DNA of 64,000 nucleotides from a virus: IMG/VR virus record IMGVR_UViG_3300024239_000011, positions 330,303 to 394,302 of that record; one strand, 5' to 3'. Shown piece by piece: positions 1 to 7,430 of this stretch (position 1 is its first letter; each line of letters starts with the position of its first letter). The notes under the pieces were generated by a model. It saw only the letters and a program-made list of their open reading frames with translations, ran no database searches and was not told where the DNA came from. The position numbers and the translations under genes were made by a program.

Positions 1-489
1 CGGTACGTGGACATTGGCAACGGCTATGTCGTGTCTCCCGCTGACATGAAAGACGTAGTGTTGGAGCGGGTGGCTGCGTATCGGTACGGTAAGGACCGGG
101 GTACGACAATTCCCTACATGACGTTCGAAGAGATTGTCGCGTATTTCCGCAGCAACCCCAAGGCTGGTATTTGGCGGTCGTCGCGTGATTACACGGTGAT
201 CTCGGATCAATCCAATGGTCAGTCGGAGATTGGTTTTACCGACCGCACAACCAAGACCGCGTTGCAAGAACTTGGTCATTTGAGCGCCAACACTTACGGC
301 GGTTTCAAAAATTATTATTCGTGCTACCACTGCATTCCTGAAGGTGAAACGGCGCCCGATGAAGTCGTACCGATGTGGTTGCAGTGCAATCGGGTCGCAC
401 ATAGCATGGCAGCGGCGACGGGGTTGCCCGCCGATATGTTCTCGTCTGAGGCGCTTACGGTAGTCCAGCATCAGAATGGGATGAAGTAA
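1..489 (+). CDS. Hypothetical protein, probably 5'-truncated by the window edge
   Basis: The frame is open to the left edge, so the gene may begin outside the window; a GTG at 7 is the first possible start inside it. About 160 residues are visible, ending in TAA at 487-489. I recognise no family. It has no signal peptide or membrane segment and is moderately aromatic and charged. The stop overlaps the next start (TAATG), which indicates translational coupling at the head of a run of small plus-strand genes. Confidence 0.6.
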   Translation, partial: RYVDIGNGYVVSPADMKDVVLERVAAYRYGKDRGTTIPYMTFEEIVAYFRSNPKAGIWRSSRDYTVISDQSNGQSEIGFTDRTTKTALQELGHLSANTYGGFKNYYSCYHCIPEGETAPDEVVPMWLQCNRVAHSMAAATGLPADMFSSEALTVVQHQNGMK

Positions 490-641
490 TGACCGATAAA
501 CCCGCCACACAAGCTGCCCATGAGGCGGGAAGTTCGCAATCGGTGGTGACCATTGACAACTTGATGAGGGTCGGGACTTCGGTTCCTGGGTGGTCACCAT
601 CGAGCGCCGAACACGAACCCAATAGAGGAACATATGTCTGA
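489..641 (+). CDS. Small hypothetical protein, 50 aa
   Basis: A 50-residue frame starts at an ATG overlapping the previous stop (TAATG) and ends 8 bases inside the next gene. It is Ser/Ala/Pro rich with no recognisable domain. Overlaps at both ends and the lack of any other explanation for this stretch support it; conservation cannot be judged here. Confidence 0.45.
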   Translation: MTDKPATQAAHEAGSSQSVVTIDNLMRVGTSVPGWSPSSAEHEPNRGTYV

Positions 642-984
642 AAAACGCAACGTAACGGTGACCGTTTCATCTCAAGCGGGATGTGGCAAGACTGAGGTCA
701 TTTTTCGCATTGCCGATGCATTGCATCACCTCGGCTACGAAGTCGATATGGGCAATGCGCTGGATGAATTGTGCCCGGTTGGGGTCTACGAGCGCATGCG
801 ATATCCACGTGATCTTTCGGAGAAAATTCGGATCATCATGCGTGAGCAGTATAATCGTATTCCCTCGGATAATGCTCGTCTTCAAGCGGAAATCGCGACG
901 TTGACCGCGCAACTTCGCGTTGCCAAAGAAGAAGCGGATCATTGGCGATCCAAATACTACGAACCCAATCCCTGCCATTTGTGA
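634..984 (+). CDS. Hypothetical protein with P-loop-like N-terminus and coiled coil
   Basis: 116 aa. The SD AGAGGA lies about 6 bases before the ATG. The N-terminus (about residues 7-22) has SSQAGCGKT after a hydrophobic beta strand. This resembles a Walker A loop but lacks the Gly/Ala at the first position of the strict motif, so NTP binding is only suggested. Residues 80-108 are heptad-like, with alternating Leu/Ala and Glu/Lys, and probably form a coiled coil. A small phage-specific NTP- or nucleic-acid-binding protein is possible; function unknown. Confidence 0.6.
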   Translation: MSEKRNVTVTVSSQAGCGKTEVIFRIADALHHLGYEVDMGNALDELCPVGVYERMRYPRDLSEKIRIIMREQYNRIPSDNARLQAEIATLTAQLRVAKEEADHWRSKYYEPNPCHL

Positions 985-991
985 GGGCATC

Positions 992-1201
992 ATGGACAAC
1001 AAAACACGACACAGCTTCAAGAAAGCCGAAGAGGGTATGGACCTCACGGAAGATGAGTTGACCAATTTGTATTGTGAGGCACCGATAGTGCTGCGCGAGC
1101 GTGACGGACTGGAAGAAATGCTGTGGAAGATCGCCACCATGCCCGAGCATATCGGCGCTGCCGAACTTCGTCACCTCGCTGGTCGGGCTATCGGTCTGTA
1201 G
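992..1201 (+). CDS. Small hypothetical protein, 69 aa
   Basis: The ATG at 992 follows a GAGGG SD. The frame is open upstream to 920, but this start avoids overlapping the preceding gene. The acidic, helical sequence has the look of a small phage accessory protein. No family recognised. It ends with TAG. Confidence 0.55.
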   Translation: MDNKTRHSFKKAEEGMDLTEDELTNLYCEAPIVLRERDGLEEMLWKIATMPEHIGAAELRHLAGRAIGL

Positions 1202-1294
1202 TTTTGTGGCAAGAAATACTACGACCATCCACCTGTTATTGGCGCCCTATGGCTGACGAAATGTGATGGTCTGTTGGTAAAATTGTGAGGAACC

Positions 1295-1582
1295 ATGGGT
1301 GTGATTAAAGAAGTAATTATGTATGAAGTTGCAGGCGAAACATTTGCGGATAAAAAACAAGCACTGCGTCATGCTGCTGAATTAAAAATAGCTATTATGA
1401 TACATGACCATACTTTTGGGAATGATCCTTTATTTCGTGGTCGGATCAGCACTGCGGCGCGTGAAATCGCGTCCCATATTGTAGAGATATTCAACTTTTA
1501 CAGTGAATCGGGCGAAGCCCTGCCGTTAGTTTCTGATGCATGGGTGATCTGGCAGAAAATTCACAAGGAGTCAAACCAATGA
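1295..1582 (+). CDS. Hypothetical protein, 95 aa
   Basis: ATG preceded by TGAGGAACC. The helical protein has an N-terminal MYEVAGETFADKKQALRHA segment like small phage proteins that annotate a query-type beta hairpin followed by helices. Function unknown. Its stop overlaps the next start (ATGA). Confidence 0.6.
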   Translation: MGVIKEVIMYEVAGETFADKKQALRHAAELKIAIMIHDHTFGNDPLFRGRISTAAREIASHIVEIFNFYSESGEALPLVSDAWVIWQKIHKESNQ

Positions 1583-1821
1583 GCGACAATGTTTCTACCG
1601 TCCTGGCGCGTGGATATTATCACGTTTGTAATGGCGGGGTAATGGTTGATGTGACTTTGGAGAATGGCATGGTTTCGGTGAATATTGACACCAGCACTCA
1701 CGGGTTTGGTGGTCAGTTTAGTTTCAATCTTCCGAACCCCACGGAAGGGCTTGCTATGCTCGCGAAGGTATTCACTGACGCAGCAACAAATTATGAAACT
1801 CGGAAACCTGACGATGAATAA
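1579..1821 (+). CDS. Hypothetical protein, 80 aa
   Basis: The ATG at 1579 overlaps the previous TGA, and AAGGAG at about 1566 is a good SD, which decides this start over an upstream in-frame TTG. Mostly beta-rich sequence with a Gly-rich HGFGGQF segment. No family recognised. Confidence 0.6.
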   Translation: MSDNVSTVLARGYYHVCNGGVMVDVTLENGMVSVNIDTSTHGFGGQFSFNLPNPTEGLAMLAKVFTDAATNYETRKPDDE

Positions 1822-2026
1822 TTATCAGCGATACGTTATTGTACAACAAGGAGACGCATACCAGTTCTTTTACAATGCAAAAACGTTTCGTTGGACTAAA
1901 GGGATTGACAATGCGTCGTTCCACTCGTTGGAAGCTGCTAAAAAACAGGTAGATTTCTGGAAAGAGCATCGTATTGCTGATCTTTGTGACGCGGTGGTGA
2001 TGAAGGTTGAATGCCATGACTTATAA
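1814..2026 (+). CDS. Hypothetical protein, 70 aa
   Basis: The ATG at 1814 overlaps the end of the preceding gene by 8 bases. The protein is rich in aromatic residues (QFFYNAKTFRWTKG), with a helix after residue 35. No known domain. Confidence 0.55.
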   Translation: MNNYQRYVIVQQGDAYQFFYNAKTFRWTKGIDNASFHSLEAAKKQVDFWKEHRIADLCDAVVMKVECHDL

Positions 2027-2240
2027 GATCGACGGTGAACGCCCCAAATGGGGAACTCACCCTATCCGGTGTGGAAAACCCCGTTGCACATGGCGTGGTC
2101 ATGAAACCGATCTTCTGTTGGTTACCGATGACGAAATCGGTGGCGAAGTGTATACGTGTCCAAAGTGCGGCAACAACGATTACATGTTCATGACCGAGCG
2201 CGAAATTGCCGCGTGGAACCGTAAAAAGGGTACAGTATGA
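2016..2240 (+). CDS. Small zinc-ribbon protein
   Basis: 74 aa from ATG 2016 (an in-frame TTG lies at 2007). Cys pairs occur in IRCGKPRCTWRG and in YTCPKCGNND, the typical spacing of a rubredoxin-like zinc ribbon. Probably binds Zn and possibly nucleic acid or protein. It is one of three neighbouring Cys-pair proteins (with 2237-2617 and 2617-2817). The stop overlaps the next ATG. Confidence 0.6.
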   Translation: MTYKIDGERPKWGTHPIRCGKPRCTWRGHETDLLLVTDDEIGGEVYTCPKCGNNDYMFMTEREIAAWNRKKGTV

Positions 2241-2617
2241 GCGGGCATCTTCTTGAAATCCAGGCGCGTCGTCTCTTAAAAATGCCGGAAGATTGGCTGG
2301 CGCACAAATGGGAGAAGGTCGGGAACGGCTTTCTGGTGTCCGGGTGCGTATGCACCGAGGTATACAAGCGCGGTCCCCGTAAAGGACAGCCGAACTTCTC
2401 AAAGCGCGACAAGACCACCGACATGGTGGCGGTAATCTCGTATGAGGCTGCTGATGCGTTCAGGCTCGAATGGGAACAGGAAACCGAGCTGTGCAGCCGG
2501 TGCATGGGTAAGAAGCAAATCGTCAACGCATGGCATCATATCAACGGCACAACCTATCGCGATTGCCCGCGTTGCAAAGGCACCGGACAGGCGCCCGTAT
2601 CGGAGGAAGCGGCATAA
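2237..2617 (+). CDS. Protein with C-terminal DnaJ-like CxxC zinc finger
   Basis: 126 aa. The C-terminal third has CSRCMGKK and CPRCKGTGQ, the paired CxxCxGxG pattern of DnaJ-type zinc fingers. The N-terminal part is basic and unrecognised. Such fingers bind unfolded protein or act as structural Zn sites; no J-domain is present. It sits in an ATGA/TAATG-coupled run. Confidence 0.65.
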   Translation: MSGHLLEIQARRLLKMPEDWLAHKWEKVGNGFLVSGCVCTEVYKRGPRKGQPNFSKRDKTTDMVAVISYEAADAFRLEWEQETELCSRCMGKKQIVNAWHHINGTTYRDCPRCKGTGQAPVSEEAA

Positions 2618-2817
2618 TGGTTGAAGTCGTAGGTAAAGATACGCGGAACATGAAGGAGATTACCTGCTCCCATTGTTCCTCCGTCCTCCGCTATAACCCG
2701 GTTGATATCAAGACCGGGAAAGTATCCGATCCGTGGGATCATCGGATGTGTGCTGAAACCGTTGAATATCGGTTCATCATCTGCCCATCTTGTACAAATC
2801 AAGTTGGTATCAAATGA
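2617..2817 (+). CDS. Small zinc-ribbon protein
   Basis: 66 aa from an ATG that overlaps the preceding TAA. Contains CSHCSS and CPSCTNQ pairs about 45 residues apart, which suggests one Zn site. Coupled at both ends to its neighbours. Function unknown. Confidence 0.55.
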   Translation: MVEVVGKDTRNMKEITCSHCSSVLRYNPVDIKTGKVSDPWDHRMCAETVEYRFIICPSCTNQVGIK

Positions 2818-3047
2818 CCAATGATATATGGCAATCCATGGATACCGCCCCGAAAACCCTTCATGGGTTTCGGGCGCTGATGGCAGATGACACGATTCAC
2901 GAGGACGTGCATTGGGCAGAAGACATGAGCGGATCGGATCAGCCGCCGTTTCGGGGATGGTTTATTCCCGTGGTTCAGGACGGGAAGGTGGTTCGCTTTC
3001 AAGAGATTGAAACCCCGGCTAAGTGGATGCCCCGGAAGGATACGTAA
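2814..3047 (+). CDS. DUF551-like small protein
   Basis: 77 aa. The IWQSMDTAPKTLHGF start and the terminal aromatic/Pro segment (ETPAKWMPRK) match the pattern of small phage proteins of the WxxixtAPkDG type (DUF551-like). A second member of the same type is encoded at 55295-55558. Function of the family unknown. Confidence 0.6.
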   Translation: MTNDIWQSMDTAPKTLHGFRALMADDTIHEDVHWAEDMSGSDQPPFRGWFIPVVQDGKVVRFQEIETPAKWMPRKDT

Positions 3048-3383
3048 ATGTACACGGTCACCATCAAGGTAAAACACCGGGAAATCATTGGTCGGGAATA
3101 CTTCTTCGCGTCTCGGACCACGGTGATTCAAACCGAGGTTCCGATTATTAAGGGGTCAACGATTCTGTATCAGGGCAACCGTTACCGGATACCAGAGGAC
3201 GCCAATATAGAAATTGATGGGTCTGCTTACTTGGTTGAGTATGACCTGTACAAATTGGAAATGTCCGGGTGGTCCGCCGAGATGATCGCATCCAACTTCC
3301 CGGAACCCCAGTGGGTAGTTGCTCGATCCAAAATCTGCGATGTCCCGGACAAAAAACCAAAAAAAAGCTGGCTATTCTTCTAG
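3048..3383 (+). CDS. Hypothetical protein, 111 aa
   Basis: The ATG follows the previous stop directly. Beta-rich N-terminal half and a Lys-rich C-terminus. No family recognised. Ends with TAG. Confidence 0.6.
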   Translation: MYTVTIKVKHREIIGREYFFASRTTVIQTEVPIIKGSTILYQGNRYRIPEDANIEIDGSAYLVEYDLYKLEMSGWSAEMIASNFPEPQWVVARSKICDVPDKKPKKSWLFF

Positions 3384-3393
3384 GAGATTACGG

Positions 3394-3708
3394 ATGTTTT
3401 CTAAAGCCCAAATCCAAGCCCTCGAAGATTTCATTGAGGCGAAAATCCGCGATCAAAATTCTCGTGATGTGGAAGATTCCATCTATCTGTCACGGTGCCG
3501 CGATGACCTCATGGAAGCCCTTGGGATTACGGAACCTGATATAACGCTCGAACAGATTGAACGGATTGACGAACTACGGCGTATTGTGTCAGGTATGGAA
3601 ATCCCCATCAAGGTACCGACCGAACATGCTGCTGCCGGGGCTTATCTGATGGCATTGGTGTCCGCCGCGCCGGAACTGTTGAGCGCGGCCAAACGCGGTC
3701 TTTCGTAA
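3394..3708 (+). CDS. Hypothetical protein, 104 aa
   Basis: The ATG at 3394 follows the strong SD TAGGAGA; this start is preferred over upstream in-frame codons inside the previous gene. All-helical, acidic protein with a hydrophobic Ala-rich C-terminal helix (AAAGAYLMALVSAAPELLSA), too mixed to be a clear membrane segment. Unknown. Confidence 0.6.
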   Translation: MFSKAQIQALEDFIEAKIRDQNSRDVEDSIYLSRCRDDLMEALGITEPDITLEQIERIDELRRIVSGMEIPIKVPTEHAAAGAYLMALVSAAPELLSAAKRGLS

Positions 3709-3733
3709 TGTTCATTCAGAAGGAAAGTTACAA

Positions 3734-4573
3734 ATGACCTCAATTTTTACCATTGATGTTGAGCGCATACAAATACAAAAGTACAGATTAACACAACATC
3801 CGTTACTCCATGGTAATTATTACCTACGGACGATTGATGATTTGCGACTGTTCATGGAACACCATGTATGGTGTGTGTGGGACTTTATGAGCTTGTTAAA
3901 GACATTACAGGTAAATGTTGCACCTTCCTGTAATATATGGACACCAAAACGCAATATACCAAGTGAAGCTGTTCGGTTAATAAACGAAATCGTTTTGTGT
4001 GAAGAAAGTGACATTACTCCGGTTGAAAACCAGTACATGAGCCATTTCGATTTGTATTTGACTGCCATGCGTGAAATTGGTGCTAATTATACTCACGTAT
4101 TGACTTTTACTAAACGGCTCCACGAGCATCTGGAAAATAATAATTTTGATGAAAATACATGGAAGACTTTTCACGAATCTAATCCAGATATAATTTCAAC
4201 AATCCCGCCTGCTGCGTTGCGCTTTGTGACAAATACCATGAAGTGGTGTTTAGTGCCACATCACGCAGCCGCAGCTTTTTGCTATGGACGCGAAACAATT
4301 ATTCCAGCCATGTTTCAGAATTTGCTTCGGCAATTGAATATTGGGAGTCACAAGGCTCCATTTTTTCATTTTTATCTTGAGCGTCATATTCAAGTAGATG
4401 GTGAAGAACACGGAAATGCCGCCGAACGACTTATTACAATTTTGTGCGGTAATGATCCTCACAAAATACTTGAAGCAGAGAAAATTGCATTAGATGCAAT
4501 AGAAACTCGTTTTCAATTATGGTCAGATGTAGAAAAATTATTGATAAAAAATATTCGTCAAACCGTACTATGA
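3734..4573 (+). CDS. DUF3050 family protein (heme-oxygenase-like fold)
   Basis: 279 aa, close to the usual length of DUF3050 proteins. Family hallmarks: FMEHHVWCVWDFMSLLKTLQ (about residues 34-53), RLINEIVLCEESD (81-93) and SHFDLYLTAMREIGA (103-117). The family is predicted to share the heme-oxygenase-like helical fold, and its conserved His/Glu may bind metal; the substrate is unknown. Preceded by AAGGAAAG. Codon use is more A/T-rich than the upstream genes, as in its two downstream neighbours, hinting at separate acquisition. Unusual for a phage. Confidence 0.75.
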   Translation: MTSIFTIDVERIQIQKYRLTQHPLLHGNYYLRTIDDLRLFMEHHVWCVWDFMSLLKTLQVNVAPSCNIWTPKRNIPSEAVRLINEIVLCEESDITPVENQYMSHFDLYLTAMREIGANYTHVLTFTKRLHEHLENNNFDENTWKTFHESNPDIISTIPPAALRFVTNTMKWCLVPHHAAAAFCYGRETIIPAMFQNLLRQLNIGSHKAPFFHFYLERHIQVDGEEHGNAAERLITILCGNDPHKILEAEKIALDAIETRFQLWSDVEKLLIKNIRQTVL

Positions 4574-4580
4574 GGTTCCT

Positions 4581-4895
4581 ATGATAACAGTTCGCATTCC
4601 CGGTGTAAGAACCGAGGAAGAATGGCGTACAGTTGCCATTTCCGATAATATTGAAATATTGTCGAATGTTTCGTGGGAGCAAGAAGAAGGGCGACGCCAA
4701 TTTTTGCGTCTTTGGCAGTATCTTCTAAAAGGATGCCTCTTTGACTTTTATAGCATTACATCTTCAAGTGGTAAAGTAATTATTACTGCCATCAATCCTA
4801 ATTGGTTTGATTTTGTAATTGAGACTGTACCGGATAAACATATGGTTGATTTTTTTGAAGATCAACGCGAAGCAGCAAATCGCTGTCTCGATTAA
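4581..4895 (+). CDS. Hypothetical protein, paralogue of the next gene
   Basis: 104 aa. The C-terminal segment VPDKHMVDFFEDQREAANRC aligns with RPDENMVDFFEAQRQEAIRD of the following gene, and the central aromatic region also matches, so the two are tandem duplicates. Function unknown. Low GC. Confidence 0.6.
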   Translation: MITVRIPGVRTEEEWRTVAISDNIEILSNVSWEQEEGRRQFLRLWQYLLKGCLFDFYSITSSSGKVIITAINPNWFDFVIETVPDKHMVDFFEDQREAANRCLD

Positions 4896-4913
4896 TATCA
4901 AACGGTTGGTGCT

Positions 4914-5195
4914 ATGGAAAATGATCTAAATTCCTATGAGGGGAAGGTAGACTTCCTTTCTAACGACCCCGATGAGCTTGCTTGTGCAAAGAAAGAATGG
5001 GACATCTTCTGGCAATCTCTGATTGCTGGAACGGTACATGATAACTATAATTTTCATAATGATGCCCATGGACGTATTCTGATAATCCCGCGTAACGGCG
5101 ACTTGATGACGTTCGTGGTCGATAAACGCCCAGACGAAAACATGGTTGATTTCTTTGAAGCGCAACGCCAAGAGGCGATCCGCGATCTCGACTAA
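4914..5195 (+). CDS. Hypothetical protein, paralogue of the previous gene
   Basis: 93 aa. Shares the MVDFFExQR C-terminal block with 4581-4895. An acidic protein of unknown function. The duplication is visible in the protein but not obviously in the DNA, so it is old. Confidence 0.6.
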   Translation: MENDLNSYEGKVDFLSNDPDELACAKKEWDIFWQSLIAGTVHDNYNFHNDAHGRILIIPRNGDLMTFVVDKRPDENMVDFFEAQRQEAIRDLD

Positions 5196-5207
5196 AGGCA
5201 TCCTTCG

Positions 5208-5214
5208 CTAAATA
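5208..5214 (+). promoter_or_regulatory. Candidate late promoter CTAAATA inside a hairpin
   Basis: CTAAATA lies 24 bases before the ATG at 5238, inside the inverted repeat CGCTAA(5206-5211)/TTAGCG(5220-5225). RNA started from it would lack the left arm. Confidence 0.4.
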
Positions 5215-5237
5215 TTCGGTTAGCGAGGGAAATTGTC

Positions 5238-5777
5238 ATGTCAAATGATTTTCGTAAATGGATGAGCATTATTTCCGAGGGTGAGGTCGTCCCATTCGGG
5301 AAGAAACCCCCATTATCACCCCTCATGCAGGCGATGCGAGAAGACCCGCCTATCGAACATGAGAGTATTGAGGTTGTTGAGCGCCATTGGCATCAACCGA
5401 CCATCCAAATTGTATGGAACGATCATGGGTTTGTCGCCAACATCACCAAAGAAACCGTGCTTGCACTGATGCGGTTGGCTGATAACCAGTCGGTTGTAGT
5501 AGAAGACTTACTCACTACGTCATACAAACGCGAAAAGAAAACCCACAACGACTACAAATACAAAATTACGCGCAAGGGTGCGACGTTCGTATTTCAGCCA
5601 AGCTATTGGTCAACCGAAATGGGTGGAGAACGCACGCAGAAATTCGTAGCAAGTGAATATTCGGTTCCGCGCTACGACTTGGCCACTAGTACACAAAAAC
5701 TAAAAACGTACAGGTCTAGCTACAAAATTAAGGATTTACCACTTAAGCAACCAGTTATACCATTTACATCAGAATAA
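5238..5777 (+). CDS. Hypothetical protein, 179 aa, late-type promoter
   Basis: Begins MSNDFRKWMSIISE, a short amphipathic FRKWM-type leader like those seen on some large-phage proteins. The rest is basic and beta-rich with no recognisable domain. It has its own CTAAATA box upstream and a terminator right after the stop, so it is probably a monocistronic late gene, perhaps virion-associated (inference). Confidence 0.6.
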   Translation: MSNDFRKWMSIISEGEVVPFGKKPPLSPLMQAMREDPPIEHESIEVVERHWHQPTIQIVWNDHGFVANITKETVLALMRLADNQSVVVEDLLTTSYKREKKTHNDYKYKITRKGATFVFQPSYWSTEMGGERTQKFVASEYSVPRYDLATSTQKLKTYRSSYKIKDLPLKQPVIPFTSE

Positions 5778-5778
5778 A

Positions 5779-5803
5779 GAAAGGGGGCATTAAGCCCCCT
5801 TTC
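5779..5803 (+). terminator. Hairpin terminator
   Basis: 10-bp perfect stem GAAAGGGGGC/GCCCCCTTTC with a 5-base loop directly after the stop at 5777. No long U-run on the plus side. Confidence 0.65.
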
Positions 5804-5934
5804 GTGTAGATGCGGCGCAAATGTTTATCACCTCCTAAAGGAATTATCCGGCACCGCCATCTGAGGATTCAAAGTTACTGTACCATTACTATCCGGTCAA
5901 TTTAAAAGTATTTTACGTCGAAACTAAATACATT
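5804..5934 (+). other. Non-coding stretch between two terminators
   Basis: 131 bases without a credible reading frame, bounded by the hairpin at 5779-5803 and the terminator at 5935-5977. It contains a CCTCCTAAAGGA segment (5832-5843) that could pair on itself, and a CTAAATA box near its end. Either a small RNA or just spacer. Confidence 0.3.
5924..5930 (+). promoter_or_regulatory. Candidate late promoter CTAAATA abutting a terminator
   Basis: CTAAATA ends 5 bases before the left arm of the 5935-5966 hairpin. A transcript starting about 7 bases downstream would begin inside that arm and so escape termination. Confidence 0.4.
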
Positions 5935-5977
5935 AAGCACGACCATCCACGTAGTGGGGCGTGCTTTTGTTTTTTTT
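5935..5977 (+). terminator. Intrinsic terminator with U-rich tail
   Basis: Stem AAGCACG(A)CC / GG(G)GCGTGCTT followed by TTGTTTTTTTT. A classic rho-independent terminator located just upstream of the gene at 5989, so it should block read-through from the early cluster. Confidence 0.75.
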
Positions 5978-5988
5978 GGGGAAGTGTT

Positions 5989-6330
5989 ATGTACGATCAG
6001 AACGAAGTAAATCATCAGCAGGTTCTTGATGACCTCACGGTACTCTCTCAAATCAGCGGTAATATTCGACCGGAAATACGCCTACATGCGATAAGCCATA
6101 TCGATTACGATTCCAATGTATATGCGAATATGGGTAATGTTCACCTAGGTTCCCAAATGGAAACAGAAAGCAACCACAATTGGCATAATTGGGTTGACCA
6201 TCTTGATGGGAAAAATGACACCCATCGTAGTATGGAAGGTTGGATTGCGAGTGATCTTACGGGCGCGTCCACCCATCGAATTGATTTCGATGATTCTGAC
6301 GCGGGACGTGTTGAGAAATTGACGTGGTAA
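5989..6330 (+). CDS. Hypothetical protein, 113 aa
   Basis: ATG after GGGGAAGTGTT. Asp/His/Asn-rich, no Cys, and unrecognised. Placed downstream of a late-type promoter/terminator combination, so probably expressed late. Function unknown. Confidence 0.6.
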   Translation: MYDQNEVNHQQVLDDLTVLSQISGNIRPEIRLHAISHIDYDSNVYANMGNVHLGSQMETESNHNWHNWVDHLDGKNDTHRSMEGWIASDLTGASTHRIDFDDSDAGRVEKLTW

Positions 6331-6353
6331 TAGGAATAAAACGCCCACTACTC

Positions 6354-6382
6354 TTGACAATTTAGACATGTATTGGTACATT
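6354..6382 (+). promoter_or_regulatory. Sigma70-type promoter
   Basis: TTGACA (6354-6359), 17-bp spacer, TACATT (6377-6382), located 25 bases before the ATG at 6408. It fits a host-RNA-polymerase early promoter. Confidence 0.65.
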
Positions 6383-6407
6383 GGGCATCGCAGCAAGGAA
6401 ACCAACC

Positions 6408-6662
6408 ATGTTCACGACCAGCATGTTCCACTACGATGCCAATCGCAAAGTTCTGTCGTGCTATGCGAGCGAACTGGGCATGATCCGGTTCCCGGAAACG
6501 ATCACCATTACCAGCGACCAAACCGGTCAGAAGGTGACGTTCACTGCGGACAAGGAAGCTGCTATCGCCGCCGAGTTCTGGGATGGCGAGTTGATGGAGT
6601 ACGTGCCGGTTCAGGACGGTACTCCGATCAACGCCGAACGTCTGGTGATTATGGCGGGGTAA
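6408..6662 (+). CDS. Hypothetical protein, 84 aa
   Basis: The ATG at 6408 follows AAGGAAACC; an upstream in-frame TTG at 6381 overlaps the promoter and is rejected. Beta-rich small protein. Its own sigma70 promoter suggests early, monocistronic expression. Convergent with the next gene, whose stop lies 4 bases away. Function unknown. Confidence 0.6.
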   Translation: MFTTSMFHYDANRKVLSCYASELGMIRFPETITITSDQTGQKVTFTADKEAAIAAEFWDGELMEYVPVQDGTPINAERLVIMAG

Positions 6663-6665
6663 CGC

Positions 6666-7430
6666 TCACCATTGAAAATGGTATGTTTTGAAAAACGCCC
6701 GCCAATGTGTGCATTCATTGGCGGCGAAAGTTTCGCGCATGAACAAGTAGTTTCCGGTGGATGTTGATAGGTAATGCGCCGGGGCGTCGAACTGGATGCC
6801 CATGGCGATATCCTCCATTCCTTTGTACAAGACTGAGACGATATTCGTGGGTACACGCTCGTCTTCAATGACATACATACTGTCGTTGATGATAAAGGAA
6901 ACCGGTTTCCCACCGAACGAGACATCAGACACGGCACACATAGCACTCGTGGTTCTGCGTTCGAATAAGTCGAGTGCGGTAGCATGATTCATCATGACCA
7001 CATTACCACGACCTCGGCGCGTTTTTGCGGCGCACAAGTTTCCGCCTCGATTTATGATGATGAACGGTGAAACACCATCGCCCCCGCAAAAGGTAAATTT
7101 TCGCGGTGAATAATAGGCTGTCAGGTCAACTGCCTCTGGGTCAGCCGTGATAAGGCTGATAAAGTATTTCTCTGCTTCAGCTAGATCGGTTACTTTGACC
7201 CACGTGCCTTTTCCATCAAACGGGCGACACACATCCATGCGCAGTTTGATCGTTGGGCGAGGCGCATCCGGTGCATATGCTTTGGTAATGAACCAAGCTG
7301 TATACTGACGCTCGAATTCGGTTGTCGGATTTGTTGGTGGTTGTGGGTATTCCCGTGGCGTTTGATCTACCATGGTCACCAATGCCGATACCGTGTCTCC
7401 GGTATGGATACCAAGAAATGGATGCTGCAT
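6666..7430 (-). CDS. Paralogous family protein, copy C
   Basis: 254 aa. Begins MQHPFLGIHTGDTVSALV. Shares with the next two genes a HPFLGIxT-type opening, a conserved W-K-V-x-S/D-AE 'join' segment about residues 75-95, a middle R-rich region and a late YKGMEDIAMGIQF block. The family is not recognised. The last of a three-gene minus-strand operon with 1- and 4-base overlaps. Confidence 0.65.
   Translation of the reverse strand: MQHPFLGIHTGDTVSALVTMVDQTPREYPQPPTNPTTEFERQYTAWFITKAYAPDAPRPTIKLRMDVCRPFDGKGTWVKVTDLAEAEKYFISLITADPEAVDLTAYYSPRKFTFCGGDGVSPFIIINRGGNLCAAKTRRGRGNVVMMNHATALDLFERRTTSAMCAVSDVSFGGKPVSFIINDSMYVIEDERVPTNIVSVLYKGMEDIAMGIQFDAPAHYLSTSTGNYLFMRETFAANECTHWRAFFKTYHFQW

Noticed and set aside
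634-984. Strict P-loop kinase
   Set aside because: The Walker A-like segment lacks the first Gly/Ala and no Walker B or lid is visible; kept as hypothetical.
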